Positions 8,453 to 17,316 of a stretch of 64,000 bases of DNA are shown one piece after another. The position numbers and the translations under genes are program-made. This stretch comes from Archangium gephyra (lineage in GTDB: Bacteria > Myxococcota > Myxococcia > Myxococcales > Myxococcaceae). The notes beneath the pieces were generated by a model that saw nothing but the letters and a program-made list of their open reading frames with translations, was not told the DNA's origin and ran no database searches. Location: NCBI GenBank assembly GCA_003243425.1, contig QFQP01000019.1, positions 82,066 through 146,065 on the forward strand, written 5' to 3'. Position 1 is the stretch's first letter, and every line of letters starts with the position of its first letter.

Positions 8453-9451
8453 TCAGCGGTTGCGTTCGAAGAGCGCGCCGGCCCAGGTCAGCCCCGAGCC
8501 CACGACGCACACCGCGACGGCGTCACCGAGGGCCGGCGAGTCCCAGTTCTCGCTCATGACCGACGGCGCGCCCGACGCGCCCACGTTGCCGCGGCGCTCG
8601 ACGTTGTACAGGTGCTTGCCCTCGGCCACGCCCTGACGACGCGCGACGGCTTCCAGCATGCGCAGGTTCGCCTGGTGACCGATGAAGGCCACGTTTTCCG
8701 GCCCGCCGGCGTACTTCGCGCTCAGCTGCTCGTAGGTCTCGCCCGCGCGCTTCACCGCGAACTTCTGCACCTCGGCGCCGTTCTGCGTGAAGTGGCCGAA
8801 GCGCGGCACCTTGACCTTGTCGGCGCCCGACGGGTCACCCTTCAAGTACGTCTCGGTGATCTTCCACTTGCCGGGAATGCGCGGCGACACGATGGCCGCC
8901 GTCGAGCAATCACCCCACAGCACGCAGGCCGAACGGTCCGAGTAGTCGACGACACGCGTCGAGTTCTCGGGGTTCACCACCATGATGAAGTCCGGCAGCT
9001 TCTCCGGGCGCATGGCCTCGAGGAAGTAGAGCTGGCTGGCGAAGCTCGAGCAGGCGCTGGCTACGTCGAGACACGGCCCGTCGACGCCCAGGGCTTCGGC
9101 CACGCGGTTCGCTTCGGCCGGAATGCACTCGTCGGGCGAGCAGCTGCCCGACAGCACCATGCCGATGTCTTTGACCGTCAGCCCCGCGCGCTCGAGCGCC
9201 ATCTGCCCGGCCTTCGCGCCCGTCCTGGCGTTCGACATGGTGGCCGCTTCGATGGCGGCCCGCGGGTCTTTGTTCTTCGTGGTGCGGATGTAGTCGAGCG
9301 GCAACACCGTGTGCCGGCTGCGGATACCCACCCGCTCCATGATCCACGCGTCGTTGGTCCCGATGTCCAACGACTCGAGGAAGGCGTTGTCGATCACGTT
9401 TTCAGGATGAAAGTGACCGATCGCATGAAGGTGCAGCACGTTCGACCCCAC
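8453..9451 (-). CDS. 3-oxoacyl-ACP synthase III-like ketosynthase (FabH family)
   Basis: This 332-residue protein has the KAS III length and catalytic triad: Cys134 in DVASACSS, His259 in FIGHQAN, and Asn289 in GNVGAS. It should condense an acyl-CoA starter with malonyl-ACP, or act in a related pathway. No other fatty-acid genes are adjacent, so it may be a second FabH-like enzyme and not the housekeeping copy. The start is a GTG at 9451 without a clear ribosome site. GTG 9439, preceded by a G-run, is an alternative. A palindrome lies upstream at 9528-9546. Confidence 0.88.
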   Translation of the reverse strand: MGSNVLHLHAIGHFHPENVIDNAFLESLDIGTNDAWIMERVGIRSRHTVLPLDYIRTTKNKDPRAAIEAATMSNARTGAKAGQMALERAGLTVKDIGMVLSGSCSPDECIPAEANRVAEALGVDGPCLDVASACSSFASQLYFLEAMRPEKLPDFIMVVNPENSTRVVDYSDRSACVLWGDCSTAAIVSPRIPGKWKITETYLKGDPSGADKVKVPRFGHFTQNGAEVQKFAVKRAGETYEQLSAKYAGGPENVAFIGHQANLRMLEAVARRQGVAEGKHLYNVERRGNVGASGAPSVMSENWDSPALGDAVAVCVVGSGLTWAGALFERNR

Positions 9452-9527
9452 TTAAAGCGTTGAACCCAGACGCCGACCCCTACCGAACGACTGCGAACCG
9501 TTGGAAGCGAAAAGACAGAACATTTGG

Positions 9528-9546
9528 TCACGTTTTGAAACAGTGA
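9528..9546. promoter_or_regulatory. Candidate operator upstream of the FabH-like gene
   Basis: The 19-base sequence TCACGTTTTGAAACAGTGA agrees with its own reverse complement at 14 of 18 non-central positions, giving the pattern TCAC-n2-TTT-n-AAA-n2-GTGA. It lies 77-95 bases upstream of the GTG of the minus-strand ketosynthase gene and beyond the stop of the next gene. A dimeric repressor is a reasonable binder, but none is encoded next to it. No convincing -35/-10 pair was found beside it. Confidence 0.45.
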
Positions 9547-9556
9547 CGTTTGTCTG

Positions 9557-10870
9557 TCAGAGCTCCCGCCACATCACCAACCCGGGTTTGATCGAGGGGT
9601 TCGTGCGCGAGTCGTAGAAGAAGATCAAGGTGAGCTTCCCGGGCTTGTGGCTCCAGAGTGACAGGTAGTCGCCGCCGCGCTGAATCGGCGAGCCCACCGG
9701 TGAACAGGTCTGGAAGGTGACCCCGTCGCTCGAGCGCGCCAGCTTGGGGCCATTGCAGTTGCTCTGCGTGCCCAGCGCCGACCACGGCGCGGCGATCGAC
9801 ACCTTCCCGTCTGCTTCGACGGCGATGGCCTGGTACCACTGCGTGGAGTGGAAGATGGCGCCGCTGGAGTTTCGCGGAATGGCGACCGGCGTGCCCCACG
9901 CGGTGCCGCTGTCGGAAGACTTGAGGTACCACAGCTGCGTGGTGTCGGCCGCGTCCGACTTCGGCAGGTGGAAGGCCAGGTGCGGCGTGGTGCCTTCGAA
10001 GGTGAGCGAGACCGACGGCTCGCGACCGGCGACGGTGAGATCGAAGCCATCGGCGCTGGCGACCACGCCACCGCCGGTCGTCGGCCGCCAGAACGCCAGC
10101 TCTGCCGATGCCGGATCAGCGGCGAACAGGAAGAAGGCGAGGGCCACGTCGCCGGCCGAGTCGACGGCCAGTGAGATCGCCTTGCTCGCCACGGTGATGC
10201 CGGGGGGCGACGCGTCGACCCACGCGGCCGAGCCGGTCTTCTTCCGGTAGAACAGGCTCGACCCCTGCAGGAACGCGAGCTGAATCACGCCGTCGTGCAC
10301 CGCCACCGACGGGTTGCTGTCGGCCGCGGCGTGCACCTCGTCGTCGACGGTCGAGAGCGAGAAGTTCGCGCCTTCGTCGTCGGAGATGGCGACGCGGATG
10401 GTGTTGGTCTGCGGCTTCACGTAGGCGATGACGATGCGGCCGGTCGACGCGTCGCGCGCGATGCTGATCTCTCGCGAGTTGGGCGTCGCCAGCGTGCCGC
10501 CCACCACTTCGATGGTCTTGAGCTCGCTGAACGCCTTCGCCGTGCCGTCCCAGCGGGTGAAGACCACGCGGTTGTCGTCGTAGTTGAGGTCGCCGTTGGG
10601 GTCTTCGTAGAGCGCGGCCACCATCGGCTGCTGAAACTGATCGGGCACCGACGCGGCCGACACGCCGAGTCTGGACGAGGGCGCCGCGGTCCCGGGGAGC
10701 TCCGCGATGACCTGCCAGCCCGTCGGCGGGTCGTCGCCACGCACGCGGCCCGCGTCGACCTCCATCATGCCCGCGTCGACCTCCTCGCCCGCGTCGGGCT
10801 TCGGCTTGTTCGGAGGGCCACACGCGACGAACAGCGTGGTGAGAGCAACGATCGCAGAGATGCGGAACAT
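9557..10870 (-). CDS. Lipoprotein with Asp-box (sialidase-type beta-propeller) repeats
   Basis: This 437-residue protein starts at the ATG at 10870, preceded by AGGAG eight bases upstream. The signal peptide ends LFVACG, with Cys17 the likely lipid site, and a Pro/Asp/Val-rich linker follows. The body contains Asp-box-like motifs, such as SSDSGTAWG and SDDEGANFS, as in BNR/sialidase propellers. I see no full set of sialidase catalytic Arg/Tyr residues, so binding or a structural role is as likely as hydrolysis. It lies 20 bases downstream of an acyl-CoA dehydrogenase gene on the same strand. Confidence 0.78.
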   Translation of the reverse strand: MFRISAIVALTTLFVACGPPNKPKPDAGEEVDAGMMEVDAGRVRGDDPPTGWQVIAELPGTAAPSSRLGVSAASVPDQFQQPMVAALYEDPNGDLNYDDNRVVFTRWDGTAKAFSELKTIEVVGGTLATPNSREISIARDASTGRIVIAYVKPQTNTIRVAISDDEGANFSLSTVDDEVHAAADSNPSVAVHDGVIQLAFLQGSSLFYRKKTGSAAWVDASPPGITVASKAISLAVDSAGDVALAFFLFAADPASAELAFWRPTTGGGVVASADGFDLTVAGREPSVSLTFEGTTPHLAFHLPKSDAADTTQLWYLKSSDSGTAWGTPVAIPRNSSGAIFHSTQWYQAIAVEADGKVSIAAPWSALGTQSNCNGPKLARSSDGVTFQTCSPVGSPIQRGGDYLSLWSHKPGKLTLIFFYDSRTNPSIKPGLVMWREL

Positions 10871-10890
10871 GAGGAGAACTCCTGTGGGGT

Positions 10891-12036
10891 TCAGCTGGCG
10901 GCCTTGATGATTTCGCGGGCAATGACCAGGCGCTGAATCTCGCTGGTGCCCTCGTAGATGGTCTGCACGCGCGCATCGCGCAGGTACCGCTCGACCGGGA
11001 ACTCGTCGATGTACCCGTACCCGCCGTGAATCTGCACGGCCTTGTCGCACACGCGGTTCGACATCTCCGACGCGAAGAGCTTGGCCATCGACGCTTCACG
11101 CGTGAACGGCACCTTCTTCTCTTTCATCGACGCGGCGCGCAGCGTGAGCAGCTCGGCGGTCTGCTGCTGCGTCGTCATGTCGGCGAGCATGAAGCGCAGC
11201 GCCTGAAACTCACCGATGGCCTTGCCGAAGGCGTGGCGCTCCTTCGCGTACTTCACGCTCGCTTCGACGCCCGCGCGGCCGACGCCGCAGGCCTGCGAGG
11301 CGATGCCGATGCGGCCACCGTCGAGCGCGACCATGGCCAGCTTGAAGCCGTCACCCAGTTTGCCGAGCACGTGGGCGTCGGTGAGCTCGCAGTTCTCGAA
11401 CGTGAGCTGCACGGTGTTCGAGCCGCGGAGGCCCATTTTGTCTTCCGCGCGGCCGATGTGGAGCCCCGGCGTGCCGCCTTCGACGATGAAGCACGACAGC
11501 CCCTTGTTGCCGTCGTTCGAGGTGCGCGCCCACACGATGATCACCCCGGCGTACGCGCCCGAGGTGATCCACTGCTTGGTTCCATTGAGCAGCCACTTCT
11601 CGCCCTGCTTGACCGCCGTGGTGCGGCCCGCGCCCGGGTCTGAACCGGCGTGCGGCTCCGACAACGCGAACGCGCCGGCGATCGCCTGACCGCTGGTGAT
11701 GAAGGGCACGTACTTCTTCTTCTGGGCCTCGGTGCCGAACTGCACGATGAGCTCGGCCACCATGTTGGTGACGGCCATGCCCACTGACGTCGACGCGCAC
11801 GCCGCCGAGATCTCCATCATCGCCAGCGCGTACGAGACGACGCCGGCTTCTGCGCCTCCGTATTCAGCGGGCACGTTGACGCCCAGCAGGCCCAGCTCGG
11901 CCATCTGCTTGTAGACCTCGGAGGGGAACTTCTCTTCGCGGTCGGTCATGCGCGCGCGGGGCGCCACCACGTCACGCGCGAACTTCCGCGCCAGGTCGCG
12001 CACCTGCTGCTGCGTCTCGTTCAGTTCGAAGTCCAT
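10891..12036 (-). CDS. Acyl-CoA dehydrogenase (short-chain/butyryl-CoA type)
   Basis: This 381-residue protein is full length for the family. It starts MDFELNETQ, with the N-terminal helical domain first. The central domain carries ALSEPHAGSD for FAD/substrate binding and KQWITSG. The C-terminal domain has the catalytic Glu in IYEGTSEIQ near the end. It should oxidise acyl-CoA to trans-2-enoyl-CoA, passing electrons to ETF. It is the third gene of a minus-strand run that also contains a second such enzyme (12489-13631) with an AgmX-like gene between. The exact chain length is not readable here. Confidence 0.93.
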   Translation of the reverse strand: MDFELNETQQQVRDLARKFARDVVAPRARMTDREEKFPSEVYKQMAELGLLGVNVPAEYGGAEAGVVSYALAMMEISAACASTSVGMAVTNMVAELIVQFGTEAQKKKYVPFITSGQAIAGAFALSEPHAGSDPGAGRTTAVKQGEKWLLNGTKQWITSGAYAGVIIVWARTSNDGNKGLSCFIVEGGTPGLHIGRAEDKMGLRGSNTVQLTFENCELTDAHVLGKLGDGFKLAMVALDGGRIGIASQACGVGRAGVEASVKYAKERHAFGKAIGEFQALRFMLADMTTQQQTAELLTLRAASMKEKKVPFTREASMAKLFASEMSNRVCDKAVQIHGGYGYIDEFPVERYLRDARVQTIYEGTSEIQRLVIAREIIKAAS

Positions 12037-12045
12037 CGCGTCAGC

Positions 12046-12483
12046 TCAGTGAACGGCCTTGAGGTTGAACGGGAACTCGATGGGGTGATCCTTCCCGTCG
12101 GGCGGCTTCGGGAAGTTCATCGTCGAGATCACCGCGATCACGCAGTCGTGCAGGCCCGGGTCGCGCAGCGTCGAGGTCTTCTTGTTGATCTTCGCGCTCT
12201 TCACGAGGCCTTCGGGCGTGATGGTGAAGGTGCTCTTGAGCAGCCCTTCGGGCGCCTTCTTCTTGTTGGCCAGGTGGTCCTCGTAGCAGCCCTGAATCTT
12301 CGGCTGGTAGTGCATGACCACCTGCTTGATCGAGTCAGGCGTGAACGGGAGCTTGCTGACGTCAGGGCCATCGTTCTGCTGGCTGATGGCGTCCTTCATG
12401 ACGTTCTTCATGGCGTCGGTGTTCTGCTTTTCCGGCGCGGGGTCGGCGGCGAGCGCGAGCGAAATGACGAAGGCGTTGAGCAT
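12046..12483 (-). CDS. AgmX/PglI C-terminal-domain protein, secreted or periplasmic
   Basis: This 145-residue protein is taken from ATG 12483, which has AAGGAG eight bases upstream. The GTG at 12492, overlapping the previous stop, is the alternative. A signal peptide ends near SLALAADPA. Residues about 50-145 match the AgmX/PglI pattern: KIQGCYEDHL, then STFTITPEGLVKSAKI, a second Cys in LHDCV, and NFPKPPDG near the end. The two Cys may pair. In myxobacteria such domains occur in gliding- and TonB-like proteins. Its position between two acyl-CoA dehydrogenases is not explained. Confidence 0.8.
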   Translation of the reverse strand: MLNAFVISLALAADPAPEKQNTDAMKNVMKDAISQQNDGPDVSKLPFTPDSIKQVVMHYQPKIQGCYEDHLANKKKAPEGLLKSTFTITPEGLVKSAKINKKTSTLRDPGLHDCVIAVISTMNFPKPPDGKDHPIEFPFNLKAVH

Positions 12484-12488
12484 GGCGT

Positions 12489-13631
12489 TCACTCCTTGAG
12501 GAGGTTGGCGGCGATGACGATGCGCTGAATTTCGCTGGTGCCTTCGTAGATCTCGGTGATGCGCGCGTCGCGAACGTGACGCTCGGCGTCCATCTCCTTC
12601 GAGTAGCCCATGCCGCCGAAGATCTGCAGACCCTTGTTGGCCACGCGGCTGGCCATTTCAGACGCGTAGAGCTTGGCCATCGCGGCTTCGGACGAATAGC
12701 GGGCGCCCTTGTCCTTGAGCACGGCGGCGCGGTGCACGAGCAGACGGGCCGCGTCGATCTCGGTCGCCATGTCGGCGAGCATGAACTGAATGGCCTGATG
12801 TTCGCGGATGTACTTGCCGAACGACTTGCGCTCACCGGAGTAGCGCAGCGCCTCTTCGTACGCCGCGCGCGCGATGCCCAGCGCCTGCGAGGCGATGCCG
12901 ATTCGGCCACCGTCGAGCGTCGACATGGCGACCTTGAACCCCTCGCCTTCCTTCCCGAGGAGGTTCTCGGCCGGCACTTCCATGTCTTCGAAGTAGAGCG
13001 AGCAGCTCCACGCGGCGCTGATGCCCATCTTCTTGTCGGGCGCCATGCGCTTGAAGCCGGGCGTGTTGGTCGGCACCAGGAACGCGGTGATGCCGCGGTT
13101 GCCGGCCTCCTTGTTGGTCATCGTGAAGAGCACGATGGCCTCGGCCCTGGGGCCCACGGTGATCCAGTTCTTGGAGCCGTTGATGACGTAGCGATCGCCC
13201 TTCTTCACGGCGACGGTCTGCTGCGCGGCGGCGTCAGACCCGGCCTGCGGCTCGGTGAGCCCGAAGCAGCCCAGCTTCTGGCCACTGGCGTACGGCTTGA
13301 GGAACTTCTCCTTCTGCGCGGGCGTGCCGAAGCGCTTCACCGGGTCGCAGTACAGCGAGTTGTTCACGCTCATGATGACGCCCGTCGAGGCGCACCCACG
13401 GCTGATCTCCTCCATCGCCAACGCGTAACAGACGTTGTCGAGCCCCGCGCCGCCCCACTCTTCTTCCACCGCGATGCCGAGCAGCGAGAGCTCACCGAGT
13501 TTCGCGATCGCTTCCGTCGGCCACGCGTGTTCTTCGTCCCACTTGCGGGCGTTGGGGATCAGCTCGCGCGCGGCGAAGTCACGGGTCATCTTCTGGATGT
13601 CGCGTTGGATCTCGGTCAGCTCGAAATTCAT
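12489..13631 (-). CDS. Acyl-CoA dehydrogenase, second copy
   Basis: This 380-residue protein starts MNFELTEIQRD at ATG 13631. Signature motifs are FGLTEPQAGSD, KNWITVG and the catalytic IYEGTSEIQ near the C-terminus. It is a diverged paralogue of the enzyme at 10891-12036, with the same length and motifs but many differences. Its TGA overlaps the possible GTG of the AgmX-like gene, so the genes are probably co-transcribed. It should act in fatty- or branched-chain acyl-CoA oxidation with ETF. It is divergent from a zinc-finger membrane protein 64 bases away. Confidence 0.93.
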   Translation of the reverse strand: MNFELTEIQRDIQKMTRDFAARELIPNARKWDEEHAWPTEAIAKLGELSLLGIAVEEEWGGAGLDNVCYALAMEEISRGCASTGVIMSVNNSLYCDPVKRFGTPAQKEKFLKPYASGQKLGCFGLTEPQAGSDAAAQQTVAVKKGDRYVINGSKNWITVGPRAEAIVLFTMTNKEAGNRGITAFLVPTNTPGFKRMAPDKKMGISAAWSCSLYFEDMEVPAENLLGKEGEGFKVAMSTLDGGRIGIASQALGIARAAYEEALRYSGERKSFGKYIREHQAIQFMLADMATEIDAARLLVHRAAVLKDKGARYSSEAAMAKLYASEMASRVANKGLQIFGGMGYSKEMDAERHVRDARITEIYEGTSEIQRIVIAANLLKE

Positions 13632-13695
13632 GGGGCGGGCTCTATCAACCCGGCCAGCCCCGGAACACTCCCGATTGCTCCGGTGTCGAGGCGCC

Positions 13696-14193
13696 ATGAG
13701 CTCCGATTTCGCCGCCTGGTTCGAGAGCACGGCGCGCTGCAGCGAACACGGCAACGAAGCGGCGGCCACCTGCGTGCGCTGCGGGGCCTTCTGCTGCGAG
13801 AGCTGCCTTCAGGCCGACGCTTGTGAAGCATGCGCCGTGGTGCTGCGGCGCGAAGCCCTGCCGTCCGTCGCGCGCGGCGTGGCGTGGAAGCTGGCCCTCG
13901 CCCCCGTGCTGCTGACCGCCAGCGGTGCCGTCTACGTTGCACGGGGCCGTGAATTGCCACCGCAGTGGCTTGCGTGGCTGGTGCCGACGGCCTGTGTGGT
14001 GTTGGTGTTGCGCCGCCACTCCGCAGGTGCGGCGTGGGTGGGCGCCATCACGTCGCTGCTGCTGCTCGCCTGGCAGGCGCTGGTGCTCTTCGCAGGCGGC
14101 GCCGAGCTGCGACTGGTCGACGTGGGCCTGCTGGCGATCGCGCCGGCCTTCGCGCTGGCCGGCGCGGAACGACTCAGTCGGCTGCGGGCGTAG
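13696..14193 (+). CDS. B-box-like zinc-finger membrane protein
   Basis: This 165-residue protein is taken from the ATG at 13696, since frames further upstream overlap the divergent dehydrogenase. The N-terminal 40 residues have Cys/His pairs (CSEHG, CVRCGAFCCESC, CEAC) as in B-box/rhomboid-linked zinc ribbons. Three or four hydrophobic segments follow from residue about 55 to the end. Myxobacteria and other bacteria carry many such small proteins; I cannot give a function. Its end overlaps the convergent Kelch lipoprotein gene by 20 bases. Confidence 0.72.
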   Translation: MSSDFAAWFESTARCSEHGNEAAATCVRCGAFCCESCLQADACEACAVVLRREALPSVARGVAWKLALAPVLLTASGAVYVARGRELPPQWLAWLVPTACVVLVLRRHSAGAAWVGAITSLLLLAWQALVLFAGGAELRLVDVGLLAIAPAFALAGAERLSRLRA

Positions 14194-15781
14194 GCGTGTA
14201 GATGTACGCGTCCTTCAGGATCTCGATCGAGCCGGTGGTGCTCTCGTTGATGCCGCCGGTGATGAGCACGGTGCCGTCGGCCAGCGTGGTGCAGGTGTGG
14301 CCATAGCGCGCGCGAGGCAGGTTCGGAGCGCCGATGCTGGTCACCCCGCCATTGCTGCCCGGCGTGATCAACACCGCCGTGGCGTCAGACCGCGGGCTGA
14401 TGCCGTCGACGGTACGACCGCCGGTCGCCAGTACCGAGCCGTCGCCCATGGTCACCGCGCAGAGTTCACCGCGGGCCACGCGCACGTCTGGGCCGGCGCC
14501 GATGGTGCCTGATGCGCCGGTCAGCACCTCCGACGAAGCGCTGGGCGTCGGCGTCGCGGCGGGGTTGAGGCTGGCGTCGGTGTAGCCACCGAGCACGAGC
14601 AGGTCGGCACCGTCGCGGATCAAAGCGCCGGCGGCCTCACGACGGCCGGGTTCCGCCAGCCGGGGCGGCGTGGACAGTGACTGCTGCGCGAACGTCATGC
14701 CGGTGAACTTGTAGAAGACGATGTCGTTTTGCAGCGCGGTGCCGTTGGTGCCGCCGGCGATGGCGATGAACTCGCCGTTCTTCACGGGCATCACCGTGGC
14801 GCCCATGCGCGGCAGGTTGGCTCCGCTGACGACCTTGCTGGTGATCTCGGTCTTGTTGTTGGCGTCCAACCACTCGACCTCTTCGGCGAGTCGGCCCGAC
14901 GCCTTGATGCCCCCGGCGACCAGCACCTTGCCGTTCGCGTCGATCGCCATCTGGTGATGCGATCGCGGAATGGCCGGCGGGTTGCGCGGCCCGAGCGCGC
15001 CGTAGTCGTCCACGGTTTCGTCGTAGAAGAGAATCGTCGTCTTCGGACCGGCGACATTGTTGACGCCGTACGTTTCGCCGCCCCAAACCACGACCTGGCC
15101 GTTCGGAATACGAATCGCCGCGTGGTACGCGCTCGGCAGCTCGACGATCGAGGACTGCAACGTCAGCGACAACGGCTTGCCGAGCTCGAACGCTCCGGTC
15201 TCCGGGTTGTAGACCTCGACGTCGGCCAGGGCCTTCCGCTCGGCGGTGCCCTGCTTGAGGTTGAAGCCACCGGCGATGAACACCTTGCCGCTCTTCATCA
15301 GCGTCGCGGAGTGACCCGCGCGCTCGACACGCAGCGACTGGCACTGATCGGGCGCCGACGCCGAGACGATGGGCGCGAAGGTGTTCACCTTGCGCAGAAT
15401 CACGTTCTTCTTGAGCGAACCGCCGACGAGTTCTTCCGGCACCACGTCGGGCACGTCGAACGGCAGCGTGCGGCCGACCGAGATGATCTTCCCGCCACCG
15501 TTCGGGTCTGCGTCGTACCCGCGCACTTCGATGACGCGCTCGAGCCCCGCGGGGATCTCGGGGATCTTGAGGCTGCGCGTCGCCGGGTTCGCCGAGGTGA
15601 CCTCGGTCTTCGGCTCCATGTCCTTGCCGGTCACGCGAATGCGGAGGAACTGAACCCCATTGAATGGGTCCGCCGCCGAGTCGCAGTTCCGGGTGACGAT
15701 GTTGAGCGCGTAGTTCACTTCTTTGGGCTCACAGCCGGTGAGAGACGCCACCAGCAGGGCCGCCGACAACAGTCGCTTCAT
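14174..15781 (-). CDS. Kelch-repeat lipoprotein
   Basis: This 535-residue protein starts at ATG 15781 (MKRLLSAAL). The signal ends SLTGC, with Cys17 the likely lipid anchor. From residue about 170 there are at least five Kelch-type repeats, for example GHSATLMKSGKVFIAGG and GHTCTTLADGTVLITGG, which predict a beta-propeller. Such propellers usually bind proteins or sugars at the surface. It is the second gene after the PEGA protein, eight bases downstream, so co-transcription is likely. Confidence 0.85.
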   Translation of the reverse strand: MKRLLSAALLVASLTGCEPKEVNYALNIVTRNCDSAADPFNGVQFLRIRVTGKDMEPKTEVTSANPATRSLKIPEIPAGLERVIEVRGYDADPNGGGKIISVGRTLPFDVPDVVPEELVGGSLKKNVILRKVNTFAPIVSASAPDQCQSLRVERAGHSATLMKSGKVFIAGGFNLKQGTAERKALADVEVYNPETGAFELGKPLSLTLQSSIVELPSAYHAAIRIPNGQVVVWGGETYGVNNVAGPKTTILFYDETVDDYGALGPRNPPAIPRSHHQMAIDANGKVLVAGGIKASGRLAEEVEWLDANNKTEITSKVVSGANLPRMGATVMPVKNGEFIAIAGGTNGTALQNDIVFYKFTGMTFAQQSLSTPPRLAEPGRREAAGALIRDGADLLVLGGYTDASLNPAATPTPSASSEVLTGASGTIGAGPDVRVARGELCAVTMGDGSVLATGGRTVDGISPRSDATAVLITPGSNGGVTSIGAPNLPRARYGHTCTTLADGTVLITGGINESTTGSIEILKDAYIYTPTPAAD

Positions 15782-15789
15782 GTCTGTGC

Positions 15790-17226
15790 TCACCAGGTCG
15801 CCGTGACGGTGCCCGTCACGGGTTTCGTCGCTTCGATGACCCCGAACGTCGTACCCACGGCCGCGCCAGCGACGACGACCGCCACGATGCCCACCACCCA
15901 CGGCCACGCGGGCTTCGCTTCCGATTTCACCTCTTCCGGCGGCCTCTCACCGAGATCCGCGGGCGGCTCTTCGACAGCCGCGATGGTGCGCTCCGGCTGC
16001 TTGGGAACGAGCACGACCTTCTTCGCGCGCGGGCCCGCGACCGAAACGTCATCGGTGTTGGTCGGCGCATCGTCACGCCTGGCGACCGACGTGCTGGTGC
16101 CGGCCTTGGCGCTGCGCGACGCGAGGTTGAGCGGCAGCGACGCCGAGGTGCCGAAGGCGCTCAGCCGCTGAACGATCTCTGCGCCCAGCTTGTACGCTTC
16201 GGTGTTGGCCGTGAGCACGTCGGTATCGAACGTGACCGGCGTGAGCGCCGAGAACGCGTTCTTCTTCGCCGAGAAGATCGCCGTGCCCGCCGTCAGCTGC
16301 GAGTCACTCGTCTTGTAGACGTAGCCGACGACCGCGAAGTCGGCGCCTGCCGCGCGCAGATACGGCCCGAGGCGCCCCTGCACGCCTTCGTCGACCACCG
16401 AGTTCACGCCCGGGTCGGTCACCGCCGTGTTCGCACCGATCACCGCGCGCTTGTCGGAGCCCGCACCGAACGAGGCCTTGGCCTTCACGGTGCCAGAACC
16501 GACGGTGACGGTCTGGCCGTAGCGCTCGCCCCTGGTGCCCTCCACCATCACGTAGTGCGTACCGCCCGGCACGTTGTCTTCGAGCACCGGCACCATGCCG
16601 AGGTCGCGCCCGTCGAGGAACGCGGTCGACCCCGGCGGGCCTTCGATCGACACGCTGCCCTTGGGCTGCTTGTCGAGGCGCTTCTTGGCCTTGTCGAACT
16701 CTCGCTGGAAGACGGGCGGAAAACCGGCCGGCAGCACGTAGTTGGGCGCGAAGCGCGCGAGCTCGAGCAGCGCGTCTTTCGCGGCCTTCTCTTCGCCCTG
16801 GCGGAACGCGGACGCAGACAGCTTCACGTACGCGTCGGTGACCGCCTCGTAATCAGCCGTCGCCGGGTCGGCGAGCATGCCGTCGATGCCCTTGCGGAGG
16901 CTCGCGCTGGCGTCGTCGAAGCGCAGATCGTCGAAGGCCTTGCGACCTGCGTCGATCGCCCCGACGGCTTCCGCACTCGGAGCGCGCTTCGCACCCGCCG
17001 AAGACTCCGGCGTCGGCGCTTTGGTCGCAGGGGACGCGGCGTAATCCATCACGTCGGGCCGCGACTTCAGCTCGTCGACCACCAGCGCGTTGAACTTCGT
17101 CGCGGCGGAGGCGCTGACGCCATCACCGGGCACGAAGGGCACCAACACCACACGCGGCTTCTGCGCGTGCGCCAGTGGCGCCGAAATGACGACTGCCACC
17201 CACATCAAAGGAATGAGACGGGACAT
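15790..17226 (-). CDS. PEGA-domain periplasmic/membrane protein
   Basis: This 478-residue protein is read from ATG 17226. The signal peptide ends ISAPLAHA. A helical TPR-like region near residues 90-180 is followed by a PEGA segment (KGSVSIEGPPGSTAFLDG) near 195-260. A low-complexity linker leads to a C-terminal membrane helix (WVVGIVAVVVAGAAVG) and a short tail. In myxobacteria PEGA proteins are frequent and thought to bind surface structures. The frame continues far upstream but only antisense to the kinase gene. A promoter is visible at 17268-17297. Confidence 0.85.
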   Translation of the reverse strand: MSRLIPLMWVAVVISAPLAHAQKPRVVLVPFVPGDGVSASAATKFNALVVDELKSRPDVMDYAASPATKAPTPESSAGAKRAPSAEAVGAIDAGRKAFDDLRFDDASASLRKGIDGMLADPATADYEAVTDAYVKLSASAFRQGEEKAAKDALLELARFAPNYVLPAGFPPVFQREFDKAKKRLDKQPKGSVSIEGPPGSTAFLDGRDLGMVPVLEDNVPGGTHYVMVEGTRGERYGQTVTVGSGTVKAKASFGAGSDKRAVIGANTAVTDPGVNSVVDEGVQGRLGPYLRAAGADFAVVGYVYKTSDSQLTAGTAIFSAKKNAFSALTPVTFDTDVLTANTEAYKLGAEIVQRLSAFGTSASLPLNLASRSAKAGTSTSVARRDDAPTNTDDVSVAGPRAKKVVLVPKQPERTIAAVEEPPADLGERPPEEVKSEAKPAWPWVVGIVAVVVAGAAVGTTFGVIEATKPVTGTVTATW

Positions 17227-17267
17227 GTTTGGAATTGGCTGATAAAACAAACGGTTAGCCGCGCCGG

Positions 17268-17297
17268 ACCATAGTGTCTTACGCCTCACCCGGTCAA
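17268..17297 (-). promoter_or_regulatory. Sigma-70-like promoter for the PEGA-Kelch unit
   Basis: On the minus strand TTGACC (17292-17297) is followed after 18 bases by TATGGT (17268-17273). Five and four bases match the consensus hexamers. It lies about 40 bases upstream of ATG 17226. It overlaps the upstream part of the divergent histidine-kinase frame, which supports ATG 17317 over GTG 17302 as that gene's start. Confidence 0.6.
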
Positions 17298-17316
17298 TCG
17301 CGTGGGTTCCGTCTCC

